Shown: positions 1-12,476, numbered from the stretch's first letter. The stretch is 64,000 nt of DNA from Ceratothoa steindachneri (GCA_963969495.1 OZ018337.1:84418777-84482776), one strand, 5' to 3'. Notes: generated by a model from the sequence alone, not told the origin. Numbers and translations are program-made.

Positions 1-2957
1 AACCTTTTCATTATAGATTTTTTCTCCTAATATTTCTACACTTCTCTATTTTTTCTCCTCTACATCTTTCTCCCACTCAATTTATTTCACTCCTTTACTC
101 ATATCATTTTTCTCGTGGAGGAAGTGTTCATCTTCTCAGACGTTGCCCAATTTTCCCTCACTTCCTCAGTAGTTTGAGGCTCACCTCCATTGTCTCTCTC
201 TACGGCGATAAGTTGACAGCTTTTAAGAAAGAAAATTGTTAAACAAATTGACACGAAGAGTGAGGACGAACACAGAGAGAGAGAAAATAGAAATAAGGAG
301 ACTAAATTTAGAAATGGAAGAAATGAGGAAAATCTATGAATATCAGTGATTCAAACATAAAGACCCGACGAAGCAAGATCAGGTGTAGGTGCAATATTTC
401 AGTTTCATGACCTTTTAAAATTGCTAAAGATAGACTACAATCCCTCACGATCTTTCTCTGAAGATTATATAATTAACTCCAACTAATCTAACCCTCGATA
501 GAAGTCTCCAAGCGATGAAGAGAGGCCCGAGAAATATGAACATAAAAGACTTGGACAACAGAAAAATCATGAAAACATTTAAGGTTTAAAGATAACAACA
601 TTTGGAGGTGATGAGGCTGGAACGTCATCAACTCCAAATGTTGGATCATGTACGAATGCGGTTTACATATTCAGAATCAGGTTCCTCTAAGATTGCTAAT
701 GTTAGAAAAGGCAAACATTAATTGAGATCCATCAATCTCTATCCTGAATACAGATAAAGGCTGGACAAAATCAAAGAAATAGATGTGCCCCTTAGGAACA
801 GTGAAAGAGAATAGAAGAAAATTTGGCCTCGATGTCTCTTAATTAGTGTAAGGCTCTTAATGGCTCTTAAGTTTAGTCCGTAGCCCCAAAATTACTCCGG
901 AGAGATTTACTAAGACGGAATCCAGTCTAAATCTAGTAATTAATCAACCTCTCTACTTCATTCCTTTCTCTATTTTTCTCCATTCTTTCAATATTTATCA
1001 CTTTACCAGATTCCTAACTGAATCTTCATCTTGAGATTACTTTTTACCAATTATCCCTGTTCTACATGACCAACATGAGTTATCACCCATCATCTATGAC
1101 GCAAAGTTGTTGCTCGAGTGAAAAATATTTACTCGAGTTGAAAGATCTTCTTTTATTTTGAAAGACTTCGGAAAATATAATTTATTATTATTTCTAGTTA
1201 CAAAATAGAACAAACTATTTCTGAATATATTTGATTTAATATTAAATTGTCACAAAATTGTAAGAATTTAGTTGTTAAATTAAATGATATAAACTTTAAA
1301 AAATTACCATTATTTTATATATGTTTTCTAAAATTTTCACAAAATGGTAGATTTTGACTTACATAAACTTCTTTAGATGAAATTCGAACACTGATTTCGC
1401 TCTTCCTCTCTATCCTTCTTATCCTAATTCCTTTGTACCTTGAAATGATTTTGTCGTTATGTAATTAAATGATAATTAATCAGATACTGCAAAGGAAACT
1501 TCCAAACTAACATCACTTACCATTTCTTTCTTACGCCTTATACATTTCTGTCCTTAGTAATGAAAAGGAATCCATCTGTATCACTGACACACTCTTAAAA
1601 ACATTAAACAATTTGAAGCATAACAAAATTAGATATTAAAAGTGATTCTTTGAAATACCTTAAAATAGTATTGGAAGAGTTTTATTTTTGCAGAAATGTT
1701 TTTGGAATCAAATTCGAACGATACCTTGAAGCCCATCAATTTAAGGTAACCGAGTATAATGGGGAAGGCAAACCAATACGCGAAGAACAATTCTCACACT
1801 TTAAATTCATACTTCTTTAATAATAGTAAGGAAAAGTGCAATTTTTCCTTGATGGCATGGGATTAGTATAACACTGAACAGCCACTTTCTCACTACATCT
1901 GACCTTTATGAGCGACGTTCTTCCTCCACACTGAGCAAGTGTCTGTATCAATATACCAAAGGAACCCGTTTCCTGCGACTCCCAATGAGGTGGCTAAAAG
2001 GACTTAATGATTCAGTTATTTTTGTCCTGGCAGATTGGTCAATTGGATACAGGCACTTGCTTTGCTTGGATGAAGAGCGTCCCTCATGTGTGCCAGATGT
2101 AGATTAGGGTTAGTTTTCATTGCTTTAATAACTCTATACTTCTTTACCAAGAGGAGGGGGCGATGTTTCTTGTTTAAAGTATAACATCGAAATATCTTTG
2201 AAATAAATAGATACGATTCTTTCCTTATTCTTCTAAATGCCCAGCCTTTTTCTGGGTTCCCTTTTATTTAGAATTCGTCTCAATTATTTAGATTCACTAA
2301 ATTGGAATCCAAATATCGGGTCGCATTTGTGTATGAGTATCCTACATATGGGGCCATGGCTTTAGGAGTTGTTTTTTCAAATAATGATAAGGACCGGAGG
2401 AAGGATTTAAAGGGAAGAGTGCCAATTGTTAGGACGCAATTCTCCTTCATGGTTATGGAAAAGAGGAGGTTAAATTAACTCTGTCGTTTAAGAGTTGAAA
2501 CAGAAGATAGAAGAAAAATCTTTCTAAAATTATTATCATCGGAATCTTTGCCACAGGCGCAGTTCTAAACAATTTTTTAGAAAAATGGACATGAATCTTT
2601 CGTTGCTCAAGAACAAAGAAGTACATAACTGTACTAATATATTCTATGTCCACCTAAAGCCTAAAGCAGACTAGATAAAGGGTTGACGCCAAACTTTTCA
2701 GCTAATAAATCATATTTCCCTATTTCCAGGACTTTATGTAAAGTAGGCGATGTTGAGAAGAAAATATTGGGTGTTATAGCTACACAATTCAAGCACACCC
2801 TCTAGTGTGGATTAGGTGCATATAGAACTGAGAAAGAAATCTGATAGAGAAAAATCGAGATAAAAAACAGCCATTGAGAATTAACATAAAAATCTTATTT
2901 ACATATAAAACTTATCAGTGGAAGATAAGCAACACTAATTGTTTCCACATTCAATTA
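1..2957. other. AT-rich non-coding stretch, no gene recognised
   Basis: I see no coding segment longer than about 70 codons and no recognisable protein motif on either strand. A short palindrome with CTCGAGT/ACTCGAG arms lies at 1113-1137. At about 2145-2165 there is a purine run (AAGAGGAGGGGGCGATG) followed by TGTTTCTTG, which could be a polypurine tract next to an LTR start. I could not find a matching second LTR, so that stays a guess. Confidence 0.4.
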
Positions 2958-4486
2958 CACTGGCCAACACACTTTTTGCTGACTCATATTTTGTGGATGT
3001 TTTTTACTAATCTTGACGTACTGATTTCAAATATGGCATCCATTATGTTGCAAAACATCAGGTTATGATTCTAAAGCATATTCCTATTTTATGACGTACT
3101 GCTTGTGTTACTCGGTAAGGATAGTTTCCTAAGTGTTATAAACTCAAACCAGAACTAAAAATGTCACCAGAATTTAAAACGATAAATGCAGTGTAAGATA
3201 AAATCACCTATAAATAAATACATACAGGTTATTTTCCTAATATAATGGAGAAAAAACAAGCTATCCTACACATACCTATACATTCATAGAACGTTCGCAT
3301 GTGAGAGTGTCTGGAGTGTTTGATGTCTACACAGTCTCGTTGAATACTCCAACAGTAGTCTGCCATCATGTTTGTGTTCCATCAGCCTTGATATCTCTCC
3401 TACTTAATCTTGATATCTTAATGAAAACGCTCTCCATGTTCACCACTCACGTTGCCAGGTTTAGCAGGAAATTCATCACCATGGATCTTAAGGAAATGAA
3501 CATTTACGCTCATGTTTCAGCCTAAACGATTTAAGCAACCAACTAATGTTTTTACCAAATCCTTATAGTTAGCAGCCTTTTTCTCCAAGAAATCCTCCCA
3601 AAACAGCTACAAATAAATCCCATGCTCCTTTTTCTATGTCAGTCATCGAATTTGAGAAGTTTTGATTTTCAATTAACTTTCAGGTTTGTGGCCCATCAAA
3701 AAACTCCAGCCTTATTTTATTATAGCTTAAGCTAGGAAATATTTTACATATGAATTTCGAAACAGTAACCCTCCACATTAAGAGCTTTCACAAATTGTTT
3801 CATCATTCCTAGTTTAATATGAATGGGTGTGAAGATGATTTTCAATCGCTCAATAAGTGGTTGGTGTATAATATTCTTCTCTCCGAAGTCAATCTTTCTT
3901 TAACTGGGCGGAGGTTCTGTTCCTAATGTTTGTCCTTGGCTTAGCTGTCACATAAATACAGGAAACACTAATATTTTGTAAGGCTTTCCTGTTGGGCATG
4001 TAAAAGTTTTACCATTTTCAGATCCACACATATGATCCATTTGTCTTGGTCACGGAATTTAATCTTAAATTAAACAAAATATTGTTTTTGCAAAGAGATA
4101 TAAATGTTGATTCTTTGAGTTGTTTCAGCAAAACAACCACATATAGAGCAAAACGGGTCAGGGGAATTCAAACATTTTCTTCGTAATGAGGCCATACTAC
4201 TGAATGCTATTTCATAAAAAAATCTGAATAAACACAAAATTATATTATACGCAATTGATTTATAAGTGTAGATGTGCATAAAGAAAATACCAAACACCTC
4301 CACTACCGTTTATTTGATCGTAAGATAGCCTGCTACTATGAGTGGGGCCAATATGGACCATTCCCTAAATTAAAACCATGACGTGAAAGAAGAAAACTAT
4401 TGCCATTTTCAAACTCAGTGACAAAGAATTTCCCAAGAACTCAAACTTAAGTCAGCAGAAACACAGTTAAAATTTGTTGACCAGTG
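2958..4486 (-). mobile_element. Inverted-repeat DNA element with TTA target duplication carrying an unknown protein family
   Basis: Both ends begin with CACTGG: CACTGGCCAACACACTTTT at the left, and the reverse complement of the right end reads CACTGGTCAACAAATTTTA. The similarity continues inward through a TGCTGACT block to a block at 3021-3041 and 4401-4420 that reads roughly TGAnTTnAAAnATGGCA on both sides, giving imperfect inverted repeats of about 85 bp. TTA flanks both ends directly (2955-2957 and 4487-4489). Between them, on the minus strand, lies an internally deleted coding remnant (3245-4195). The TTA duplication recalls PIF/Harbinger-type elements, but the protein shows no DDE transposase motif that I can recognise. 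The element is best called an unclassified DNA transposon derivative. The termini and duplication are seen directly; mobility is inferred. Confidence 0.6.
3245..4195 (-). pseudogene. Internally deleted copy of an uncharacterised multi-copy arthropod protein family
   Basis: Read on the minus strand, the remnant starts with MASLRRKCLNSPDPFCSICG (start codon ending at 4195), a Cys-x2-Cys start typical of a zinc-binding N-terminus. It runs to about DQDK and then jumps to WIICVDLKMV, so several hundred codons in the middle are missing compared with the family as I remember it. The C-terminal half follows: CFLYLCDS/AKDKHW, then PIHIKLGMMKQFVKAL, DGPQ, EKGAWDLFVAVLGGFLGEKK, NMSVNVHFLKIHGDEFP, GEHGERFH and NMMADYCWSIQRDC. 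Frameshifts and several stop codons show that it is dead. The family is common as unnamed multi-copy proteins in arthropods; I know of no function. Its position between inverted repeats suggests that it belongs to a transposon. The same family occurs at 12477-13725 on the other strand. Confidence 0.72.
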
Positions 4487-4489
4487 TTA

Positions 4490-5035
4490 TCTTTAGGGGA
4501 GACAACTTCAAATGGCTCCTTTTCATGAAGCAAAAATTAGATTCGCTGATCTTTTTATGAGAAAAGTTGGATCGGTCTCGCTCGTAGGGTAAGTAAAAGG
4601 TTTTGGCTTTACGAGATTAAAATGCAGTTTACAAGATAAATTCTTCTGATAGAGATCCATTCATATTTGGTACCATTTATGAAAAACTTTGCTACTCTTT
4701 TTAACAAGTAATCCAATTCAGTGTGTCATCTTTTTAATAGATAATAAATCTAAACTTGCCAAAAATTAAGTTAGGTTGTATATCATTTTATTCTCCTCTA
4801 TTTCTAATGGTCGGCTCTATTTATGGGAGGAACACACGTGTTCTCTTCTCTCTGAGAAAAATTACAGTCGCTTCTTTTTAATTGACTCTAAAAAGGACCA
4901 CCTCAAAAAGCTGTGGTGGACGAAACTTGCGCCTTTATGTTCTACTCACTCCTTAAACTACCTCTAGCTACTGATGTACATTGCATTTCTTCAAAAGGAT
5001 AATTTTAGATAACCTTTAGGAAGGAGAGGGTAGGA
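4490..5035. other. Spacer between two inverted-repeat elements
   Basis: AT-rich sequence of about 550 bp. A 63-codon open frame on the plus strand (4776-4967) has no recognisable motif and I do not treat it as a gene. Confidence 0.4.
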
Positions 5036-5822
5036 TAACACTTTAGTTTAGGGGCGGACGGTAGGTGGCGCTGTTTATAGGCTACAAATTTAAGCTAAAA
5101 TTTATGTCTTATGACGTCAGACGGTAGCGTCAGTTGTAAACAATTACAGCGTTATATTTTTCCTTTTTTGTATATGAGTATATGCTAGGGGGGCTGTGTC
5201 CCCTAGACCCCCATCAATTGATTGAAACTCAGGATCGTCGCAGGGTGTTATCCACGCAGTGATATCTTCCCCACGAGCAGTCCCCTTGAATTTACTTTTT
5301 TTTCCCCAACAGTTTTTTACTGGCAAAAAAACCTAACCTTATGACAAACAATTCCTCTTTCTACAAGTTTGTTTATTAGTTTATGCGCCTTTAATCATCT
5401 AAAAGTTTTTCGCGGTCTTGCAAAATAAACTCGAATTCGAATAACGAAGAAGCAGAACTAGAGCACGAAAAAGACATAACCAAAGGTAAACAAATGCTAA
5501 GCGGGTTCTATTTATAGCTACAGCATTGCCAGTAAGAAGCTGTTATCGTTCACTGCGAAACAAAAGATACGAATACAAAAAAAAATAAAAGACATCAAGA
5601 AACCTTACCTAACTCAGAAAAAAACTATAAACGAGCAGAGGCGCAGATATTTAGTAAATAATACAGAGTAAAAGTTACAAATCCCCAAAACAACAAAATA
5701 ATATAATGCCGTGATTGATCACATCTGAAGGTACCATCTGACGTCATAAGAGATATATTGTAGCCCAAAAGTGTAGCCTACTAACAGCACCAGCTACCGT
5801 GCGCTCCTAATCTGAAGTGTTA
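5036..5822. mobile_element. MITE-like non-autonomous DNA transposon, ~0.78 kb
   Basis: The left end (5039-5125, starting CACTTTAGTTTAGGGGCGGA) matches the reverse complement of the right end (5735-5819, starting CACTTCAGATTAGGAGCGCA) over about 90 bp. Shared blocks include CGGTAG(G/C)TGG(C/T)GCTGTT, TAGGCTACA and CTTATGACGTCAGA(C/T)GGTA. The flanking trinucleotides are TAA (5036-5038) and TTA (5820-5822), which would be a TWA-type target duplication with one change. TIR plus 3-bp TWA fits PIF/Harbinger, but no transposase is present. The interior holds only a 60-codon minus-strand frame (5144-5326) with no recognisable domain. The inverted repeats are visible directly; the superfamily is inferred. 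Confidence 0.65.
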
Positions 5823-6599
5823 CCAAGGGAAGTTTAGCTCAATTCTTAAAACTGTAATCGTCATGGATTATTCTTTTATTTCCGGCATTATTCATCTATA
5901 TACCTTCAAATTTTAAGTTTTTGTCTCCTTAACTGTATCCTTCAGATAAAACCAGAAGTAAAAATATAAAAGAGTCATGTCAGATCACATTGAAGAGTTA
6001 TCTATGGTTAATTCGTAACATTCAAAGGTTAAATTACGTATCATTAAGGTAGTTTCTGATATCTTTATATTGATGATTGAAAGTCTGTGTTGTTGAAGAA
6101 CATCGTTGCTTTCGAATAACATTCAAACTGCATCATAATTTCGAACGGAAGCATGTTTAAAAAATGCGTCACTGGGACAAGTTCACCTAAAATAAAATGG
6201 TCCAGGAAAATTCTTGACCTGTATAAAAACTGTTTTATACATATAAAGAAATTTATCAACATAAATATAAAGATTATTCTTTGATATTTCTGCTCGATTT
6301 TGGAGATACGGTAGGCCATATATTTTTTACAAAGTTTTCAGGAAATTTTCACCGTGTCTTTTTCCTTACTCGGGAAAAATGAAATTACCGAGCATGGTCG
6401 TTGCTACAAATCTTTAATCCAGATATATCTCAGCTTTCCAACGATGCCCCCAAAATATAATAAAACAATTAGTGCAAACATATATTAGCCGCAAATCTCT
6501 GAGGTTTCATAGCAAACGAATCTTTTTTTTCCGATAAAAAATCTTTAACAAGGTATTTGGTAATTAACAAGACGAAAGACAGCAGTCAATTTAGCTATG
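5823..6599. other. AT-rich spacer, nothing recognised
   Basis: No motif, repeat or coding signal that I can support. The 84-codon minus-strand frame at 6065-6319 lacks any recognisable family signature. Confidence 0.4.
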
Positions 6600-7110
6600 A
6601 CGTATCCTAGGTCCACTACGTGTCCCGGACCAAGCTTCCGGCCTCCTTGTTAAAGCTTGGTGGCGTGGCTTTAAATGGCAAAAAGATGTTGCCGCTGTAG
6701 TTCAAGGTCGGTTACAGACTCATGGCGGCCGAGTAAAGGGAGATTTTGACCAAAGGGTTTTCAGCCCTGGGTTAGAAAGATGAGAAAGAAGGCGGAATAC
6801 ATCTTTCAGTATGACTATCATCTGGATCCCTCGGCCAAATGGGATGAGCATGAAATTCTAGACGGAGGTGTTTTTCTCGCCGCATTCGCATGACCTCAAT
6901 CCCCTCGACTACAGCATGTGAGCGCATGTCAATCTAATGGCTGCAAGGTCCGCCAGAGCCATATAGACGAGCTTAGCTCCTCCGTCAGCGCATGTGGAAC
7001 AGCATGATGAAGGACTTTGTACGTAACGCAAGCGCCGCTTTCAGGTCTTTCCGGCAGCGCTTCCTCAGCGCCACGGGTGGTCACAATGATTCAGATAACA
7101 TTGCAAACAA
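6600..7110 (+). pseudogene. Mariner-like transposase, C-terminal remnant
   Basis: The stretch 6892-6930 reads DLNPLDYSM-stop-AHV, the conserved block around the last catalytic Asp of mariner-family transposases, where the usual Trp codon TGG has become TGA. Downstream, in shifting frames, come KVRQSHIDELSSSV and then SAAFRSFRQRFLSATGGH, which correspond to the family's closing segment (normally a FRxRLxxVIxxxGGHIE type ending). Upstream weak matches (for example AEYIFQYDYHLDPSAKWDEHE) are more decayed. The frame is broken at least three times, so this is a dead fragment. It stands out from its surroundings by a higher GC content. I could not delimit its inverted repeats. Confidence 0.65.
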
Positions 7111-10100
7111 ATATTTATACGTTCAAACAATAACATCTGTCTAACTACATCAAAACTATTATTCCATCTTTGTTGAGGGTGCCGTAACGAATGTAATAGG
7201 ACTGTTGCAATAATAAGAAATTATGCGTTTAATTTAAGACTAAAAAGATTTTTGATGGAGATTTACTCACAAATACAAATACATCTTGATGGGTTGAGTG
7301 AGGATATGTATTTTCATGAGGATTCTCTATTACAAAACATTACCCACACCTACATAGTGTCTACATAGAAAAGGAAAGTTAGAGTCCGATCCCGTCATTA
7401 TCATCACAATTTTGGGAAGTGGGATGCCTTGTCTCTAAAAAAGAACTATTTCGTATTTTTAGCAAAGGTTAGCCGTTCTTGGTTAGAGTAATGAGATACA
7501 ACTCAGAAAGCAGATAGTCCTCGGGGGGAATTTTTGGAGGGGTTGGCGAAATGCAATTAGTAGTAATGAATTTGAATCAACTTTCACCAGAAAAGAATTT
7601 TGCGTACTAAATTCGACTGTAGACGGACCATTAAATATATTCTCAAATTCAGTTGAGTTCTTTGTCCGCTTATGTGCAAGTATATAAAGCAACAGGGATG
7701 ATCAACATTTTATTTGGCGGAAACTTACCCAAGCATGATTGGTGTAAGTCTCCTGTGTATGTTTATAAAGCATTTTGTAACACCTTATTTCTTATTTATG
7801 GTTCTAGAAAATTAAGAATGTAGTTGAATCCGACTCTACGTCGATGCTGTAATAACATTTGGATTTTGCCACGCAGGATGACATTTAGAGCAGATAGAGC
7901 AACAATTAGGTGAAAGGTTGACTAGCTGAAGGGGTGCGAAAGAATTGCTTGCTTCAGTTTATGTCATTGGATGACCAGTCGCTTGCTTTTATCCACTTCA
8001 ACCGATCTTATCTTTCCAATTTCTCACATATGGGTAGAGTGGTAAGTGTGGTTGAAGAACTCGCTTTAAATCTGCTTTTCCATGATTTTTTTTCTTATTT
8101 TAAAACACGACCTTAATTTACATTTTCTTTCCTCAAATCTTATGCGCAGACTTCCTCTTTCCGAGTTTACTGTTTGTAGGCGAAGCTTTTATGAATTTTG
8201 TTGTTGTATTTGACTAGACACAGCAAATATCCTTAGTCTATCGGCTATAAAGGTGTAAATCTATCTGAAACTGTTTGAAGATTTGCCTAGTATAAGTTAT
8301 TAGATAATAAATACATGTTTTTCAAAATAATATATACTGTCTTGGCATAGTAAGGACCAAGTGATTGTGTTCATACGTATAGGTTTATTACGTACTTCCT
8401 AACTCCGTGATTAAGTTTTATTTCTAAGAGTGCTATATTTATTATTATGATTATTAGGATTACCTTATTTTTTATCCTTAAGGGTTTCTAGTGGCATACT
8501 CAGCGTTTCAAGGATTGATTTAAATGGTTCTAAGAAAATAGACTTTAATTGCAATATAAAGCAAAATTAAAATTTAACAAACAAACTACATAGTAATGAA
8601 CTAAACAAATTTTAGTGAGCCCTACTAAATTACACAATTGAATATACAGTAATGGTTGACCCAAAGCTGACTTTAATATTGAACGCAAATTTGCCTTCAA
8701 CGAAAAAGATAATATGATTTAAATAACTTTAAAGATTCACACGAGAATCGGGTTTGACACTGACCTTGGTCTTAAATTTTATGTCACCTCAAGAATGTTG
8801 TTTTCGGGCAGGCACGAGACTTCCGTTCCAGATGTTGTCTGGAGAGGGAATGCGTTAAAACCGCAGAGGAATTCGGCACATGTGGCAAATGGAGTTAAGC
8901 ACGTATTCTCGGTAAGAGGATTTCACCACGGGACAGGCAAAGTATGTTTCTTCCAATCTTAGGGTTACACTGCGAATAATTCGCACTGACGAGCGATGAG
9001 CCAAAGAGTGAATCCTTTGACAAAGGGAAGTGATTGTAGGAGTTCACTTTGAAGTATCCTTCAATGGCTAGGACTATCTCTAGGTTTGGTGGTACACCAG
9101 GATAGGGAGCTTCTCTGACAACAGTTAGTTGAACTTCTTTCTCAATTCAAGTTAACTGGAAGTTCGGTGTGACAACCAGGATCTGGCTCAGGATGAGCTT
9201 CTTCCTTATCACTTTCGTTTGTTTGCCGGTCACTTATGCCAGAATTCACCATCTCGATTACTCTAATGACCTACCTCGTTCTTCTGTAGTTATTTGATTA
9301 TATGCTTCACCATCCCACTGGGGGTAGGGGAACGAGGGGGAGGGGGGGACGGTGGCATTATGTCTTCTCCTCTAACGGTTTTTCTCAGAGCGTCTTTTGG
9401 CTAGCCTTAAAGGGCATCTTCTGGTTTTAGGCCGACGCTCCTCTAATTTCGCATATAAGGGGAAATTAAATATCAACTTTGAGGGGAAATATATCGAGTT
9501 AAACCAATTTCAGGCTCATCCGGATCCGACATGTGCTGAGTAGTGCATCATGTGGTTTTGGGCGGCCTTTCTGGTTCTCCTCGAGGCAAGGGAAGAGAGG
9601 GCGAATGATAAGTGATCGGGCTACGCCGCTACAAATTGCCATGACGATGTGGTTAAGGAACAGGGCCTCAGTTGTGAGGGTGGGATATCGATTTCCCTAC
9701 ACAAACATTGCAATTTTAATTCATAGAGTGATTATTTAAAGTAGAAAAATGAAAGAGTATCTAAGAAATTGATAATTTTGTGAAACTATCATTTAATAGA
9801 TAATTTTTCCCATTTTTGTGGCTCTTTCAAAATAAAGTGTGAGTGGATAGTTGTGATGTCGATTATGTTAGAACACTGATGAAAACTAGGTAAAACTTTG
9901 GTTTGATTTTTAGTTATATAATGTTTTCTTTAACTTTTAAGTTTTAGAACAGAATTAAAAGATTGGTGGTGAATAATTTATTAAATTGTTTAAAAAAGAG
10001 GAAAGGATAGATCACTAGGGATTAAAACATGTGACATCATAGAGTTTGACAAGTGGATATTATCTTAGATGATTGAAGAACTAGGACTGAAGAAATCACA

Positions 10101-11359
10101 CGAAAGAAATAAAAATAAAAGGTTAAACGGTTTGTAGATGAGTACTATAGTTCGTTAAATAAGGAGTAAAAAAGGGACAATTTGGTCTGTAATATTTAAT
10201 GTATGGCTAAGAATAATATTCCTTTATTAAAAATAAAATATAGAGAAATTCCATATATACATTTATCGAGATAAAGGTCCAACTAATAACATCAATTACC
10301 TCCTTACACAAGAGATCTTATCAAAAACTTAATTAAAAAAAAAAGGGATTGAGTGATTAAAATCAAAAAAAGAATTCTTCTTGAATGATGTTTTTAAAGT
10401 TCCGTGAAAAATATTGAGTAGAATTGAGCAAAAAATTGCCTAGATTTTTATTCCTATTTTGAAATGTGAGTAATGTTAATATGCTAAAAAGAAATTGCCT
10501 CTCAGCTTATCAGACAAGGTTTCTATTCAGGAAAATGTATAAAATATTAGTTGCCACGGGGTGGATGCTCTCCTGATTGAAGGTAAGCTGGTTTATATGT
10601 GTTTGATGGTAGTAATTCTGGAATTTTATTGGTTTAAAGGAAAAAAAAGCAGTTTCATATTCATATTTGATTTTTGTTTTGTAGTAATTGTTATTTATAT
10701 TAATAAATTTGTGAGTCCCGTAGTCTTAATATTTTTACCTTCTTTATTTCTCTAATTATATATTTATTATTAACAAGAAACCAAATAAATGTCGGTCTTA
10801 TAAACTTTGATCAGAAAATATTTAATCTTTTCCTTTTCGATGTGTAAATAGGGATGATTTTCAATAAATTCCCATCGGTTCCTTCTTTTATTAGTTCTCG
10901 TCGCGTATTGACAAATAACAAACTATAAGGAATTGTTCTCAACTAATTACGGATTTCACAGCCACTAATTGCTTTTTATTCAATATAGACCAGCGCTTGG
11001 CCTACCAATTAAGGTTGCAACACAAATACTGTCATTGAATGTGAAAATCAATATGTCAATTTTCCTATTCACTGCACAAAATTTATTAATTCTAAGGAAA
11101 TTGCAAATATGTTTCTTATATTTCTGTAAACACTGAGCAATATTTCTAGGTATTTTAGCTTTTAAAGTATAAGATTGATTTGCAATAGATGGCTATTACA
11201 GATCGAATGCCTTTTTAGAATTGCATCCTCTCTCCAAGTTAAAAATCACGTAACAAACTTCAGTCAGAGAGAAATAATGTTAGTTATCTAATCAACTCGA
11301 GGGATTATGGGGAGAACTTTATGTAACAATTTAGAAAGACATGGTCCGTGGCAAAATTT
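7111..11359. other. Long stretch with no recognised gene; contains a GC-richer patch and a G-run cluster
   Basis: Mostly AT-rich sequence without recognisable protein motifs. From about 8790 to 9720 the composition is less AT-rich. Two loosely similar segments at about 9089 and 9164 share the pattern GGT...CCAGGAT...GAGCTTCT, perhaps an old ~75-bp duplication. A plus-strand frame of 68 codons at 9533-9739 has no recognisable domain. This patch may be an old retroelement end, but I cannot show it. A G-rich cluster is listed separately. Confidence 0.4.
9320..9348 (+). other. Potential G-quadruplex motif
   Basis: Four G runs of 5, 4, 5 and 7 bases, separated by TA, AACGA and A, lie within 29 bases. 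This meets the usual G-quadruplex pattern of four runs of at least three G with short loops and is exceptional in this AT-rich window. It lies in non-coding sequence; no gene start is recognisable next to it. Confidence 0.5.
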
Positions 11360-12373
11360 AATTCCACTTTCCTTTCCCTCCTACGTCTCCAAATGTGCTT
11401 CATAAAACGAGCGATTGAAGAGCATGTCGTTAGATTCAGTGGTTCATTATGCGGAACGACCAGGAGTTTCAAGAAATATAAGAGAATGTAATCCTTGATA
11501 TTTTATTGCATAAGCTCTCGTGGAATGCATTTTCGAAACTGTTCATTATACTTGTCTGTGGAGAAATTTGTAATTGCATTTGTTAGATTTAATAATAGAT
11601 ATAGTCTACCTAGAGTTTTGTATTCAGACAATGCAAAATCCTTTACATCTAGTACATCGTTATCATCGAAAGAACTTCTCATCTGTTTTGGGATAAATTC
11701 TATAAAAAATAATCTTGGTCATAAAACTAGACCAGCTTACTTGCCTTGGTTTGGTGCAAGCTGAGAGAGGTTAATGAAAACTATTAAGCTGTGTATTTAC
11801 AAAAATTTTGGCAGATCCAATATAAAAGAATCTAATTTTATTACCTCCTGGTCAGATATCCAACTTGCAATCAATAATAGTCCCTTAACATATCTTAACA
11901 AAGACAGTACCGTGGAAGTTATCACTCCTAATTATTTAATTTTGTCTGTTTCTTCTTTAATAATTTCAGAATAATATGCTAATTGTAATGGCTATGAGGA
12001 GGAGATTAAACAGAGATATTTAATCCATTAGAAATAAAAAATGGGATACTTGGGAAATCCAAATGGATTGTTATAACAATTACTTACTTTCATTGAGAGA
12101 AGAACATAAAGATTAATTTTATATACATAAATAATCAGCATTTGACCTAAATTCAAACTTTGGCAAATGGGCTCAGTTGATCTCATTAAGCATGCCACTA
12201 AACTAAGACCATTATGGAGTTTAGGGAAAATTACAATGGGTGACAAATTTTCACAAAATTTTGTTTCCCTTATTTCCCTGAGTATTATTAATACTAGATT
12301 GTGCGCTGATTCCGAATTTGTCCTTACTTTTCTCGACCATCGACAGTTTGAAAGATATAACAAATTATGCTAA
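11360..12373 (+). pseudogene. BEL/Pao retrotransposon integrase and C-terminal domain, decayed
   Basis: The sequence follows the order of a BEL/Pao integrase. A region around 11400 is readable as PF-GLDFSGSL in shifted frames (first catalytic Asp). Next come CISSRGMHF and FVIAFVRFNNRYSLPRVLYS, then SDNAKSF at 11624-11644 (second catalytic Asp), then PAYLPWFGAS (the block carrying the last acidic residue region). The following segment, KLCIYKNFG, FITSWSDIQLAINNSPLTYL and EVITPNYLI, is the DUF5641-like region that follows the integrase core in Pao elements. DLIKHATKLRPLWSLGKI near 12180-12235 is the barrel that closes these proteins. A stop at 11762 and several frameshifts split it. No LTRs, protease or RT were seen nearby, so only the integrase end survives. 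Confidence 0.7.
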
Positions 12374-12476
12374 TATAAGGAAATGTATGGGGTACGGGGA
12401 AAGGGCACTTACATTTGTCGCTAATTTATTTATTTTCTTTTTGAGGTTTCTAAGATAAATACAGACTTTCTTGATT

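Noticed and set aside
2145..2230. LTR start after a polypurine run
   Set aside because: No second LTR, primer-binding site or internal coding region in the expected places.
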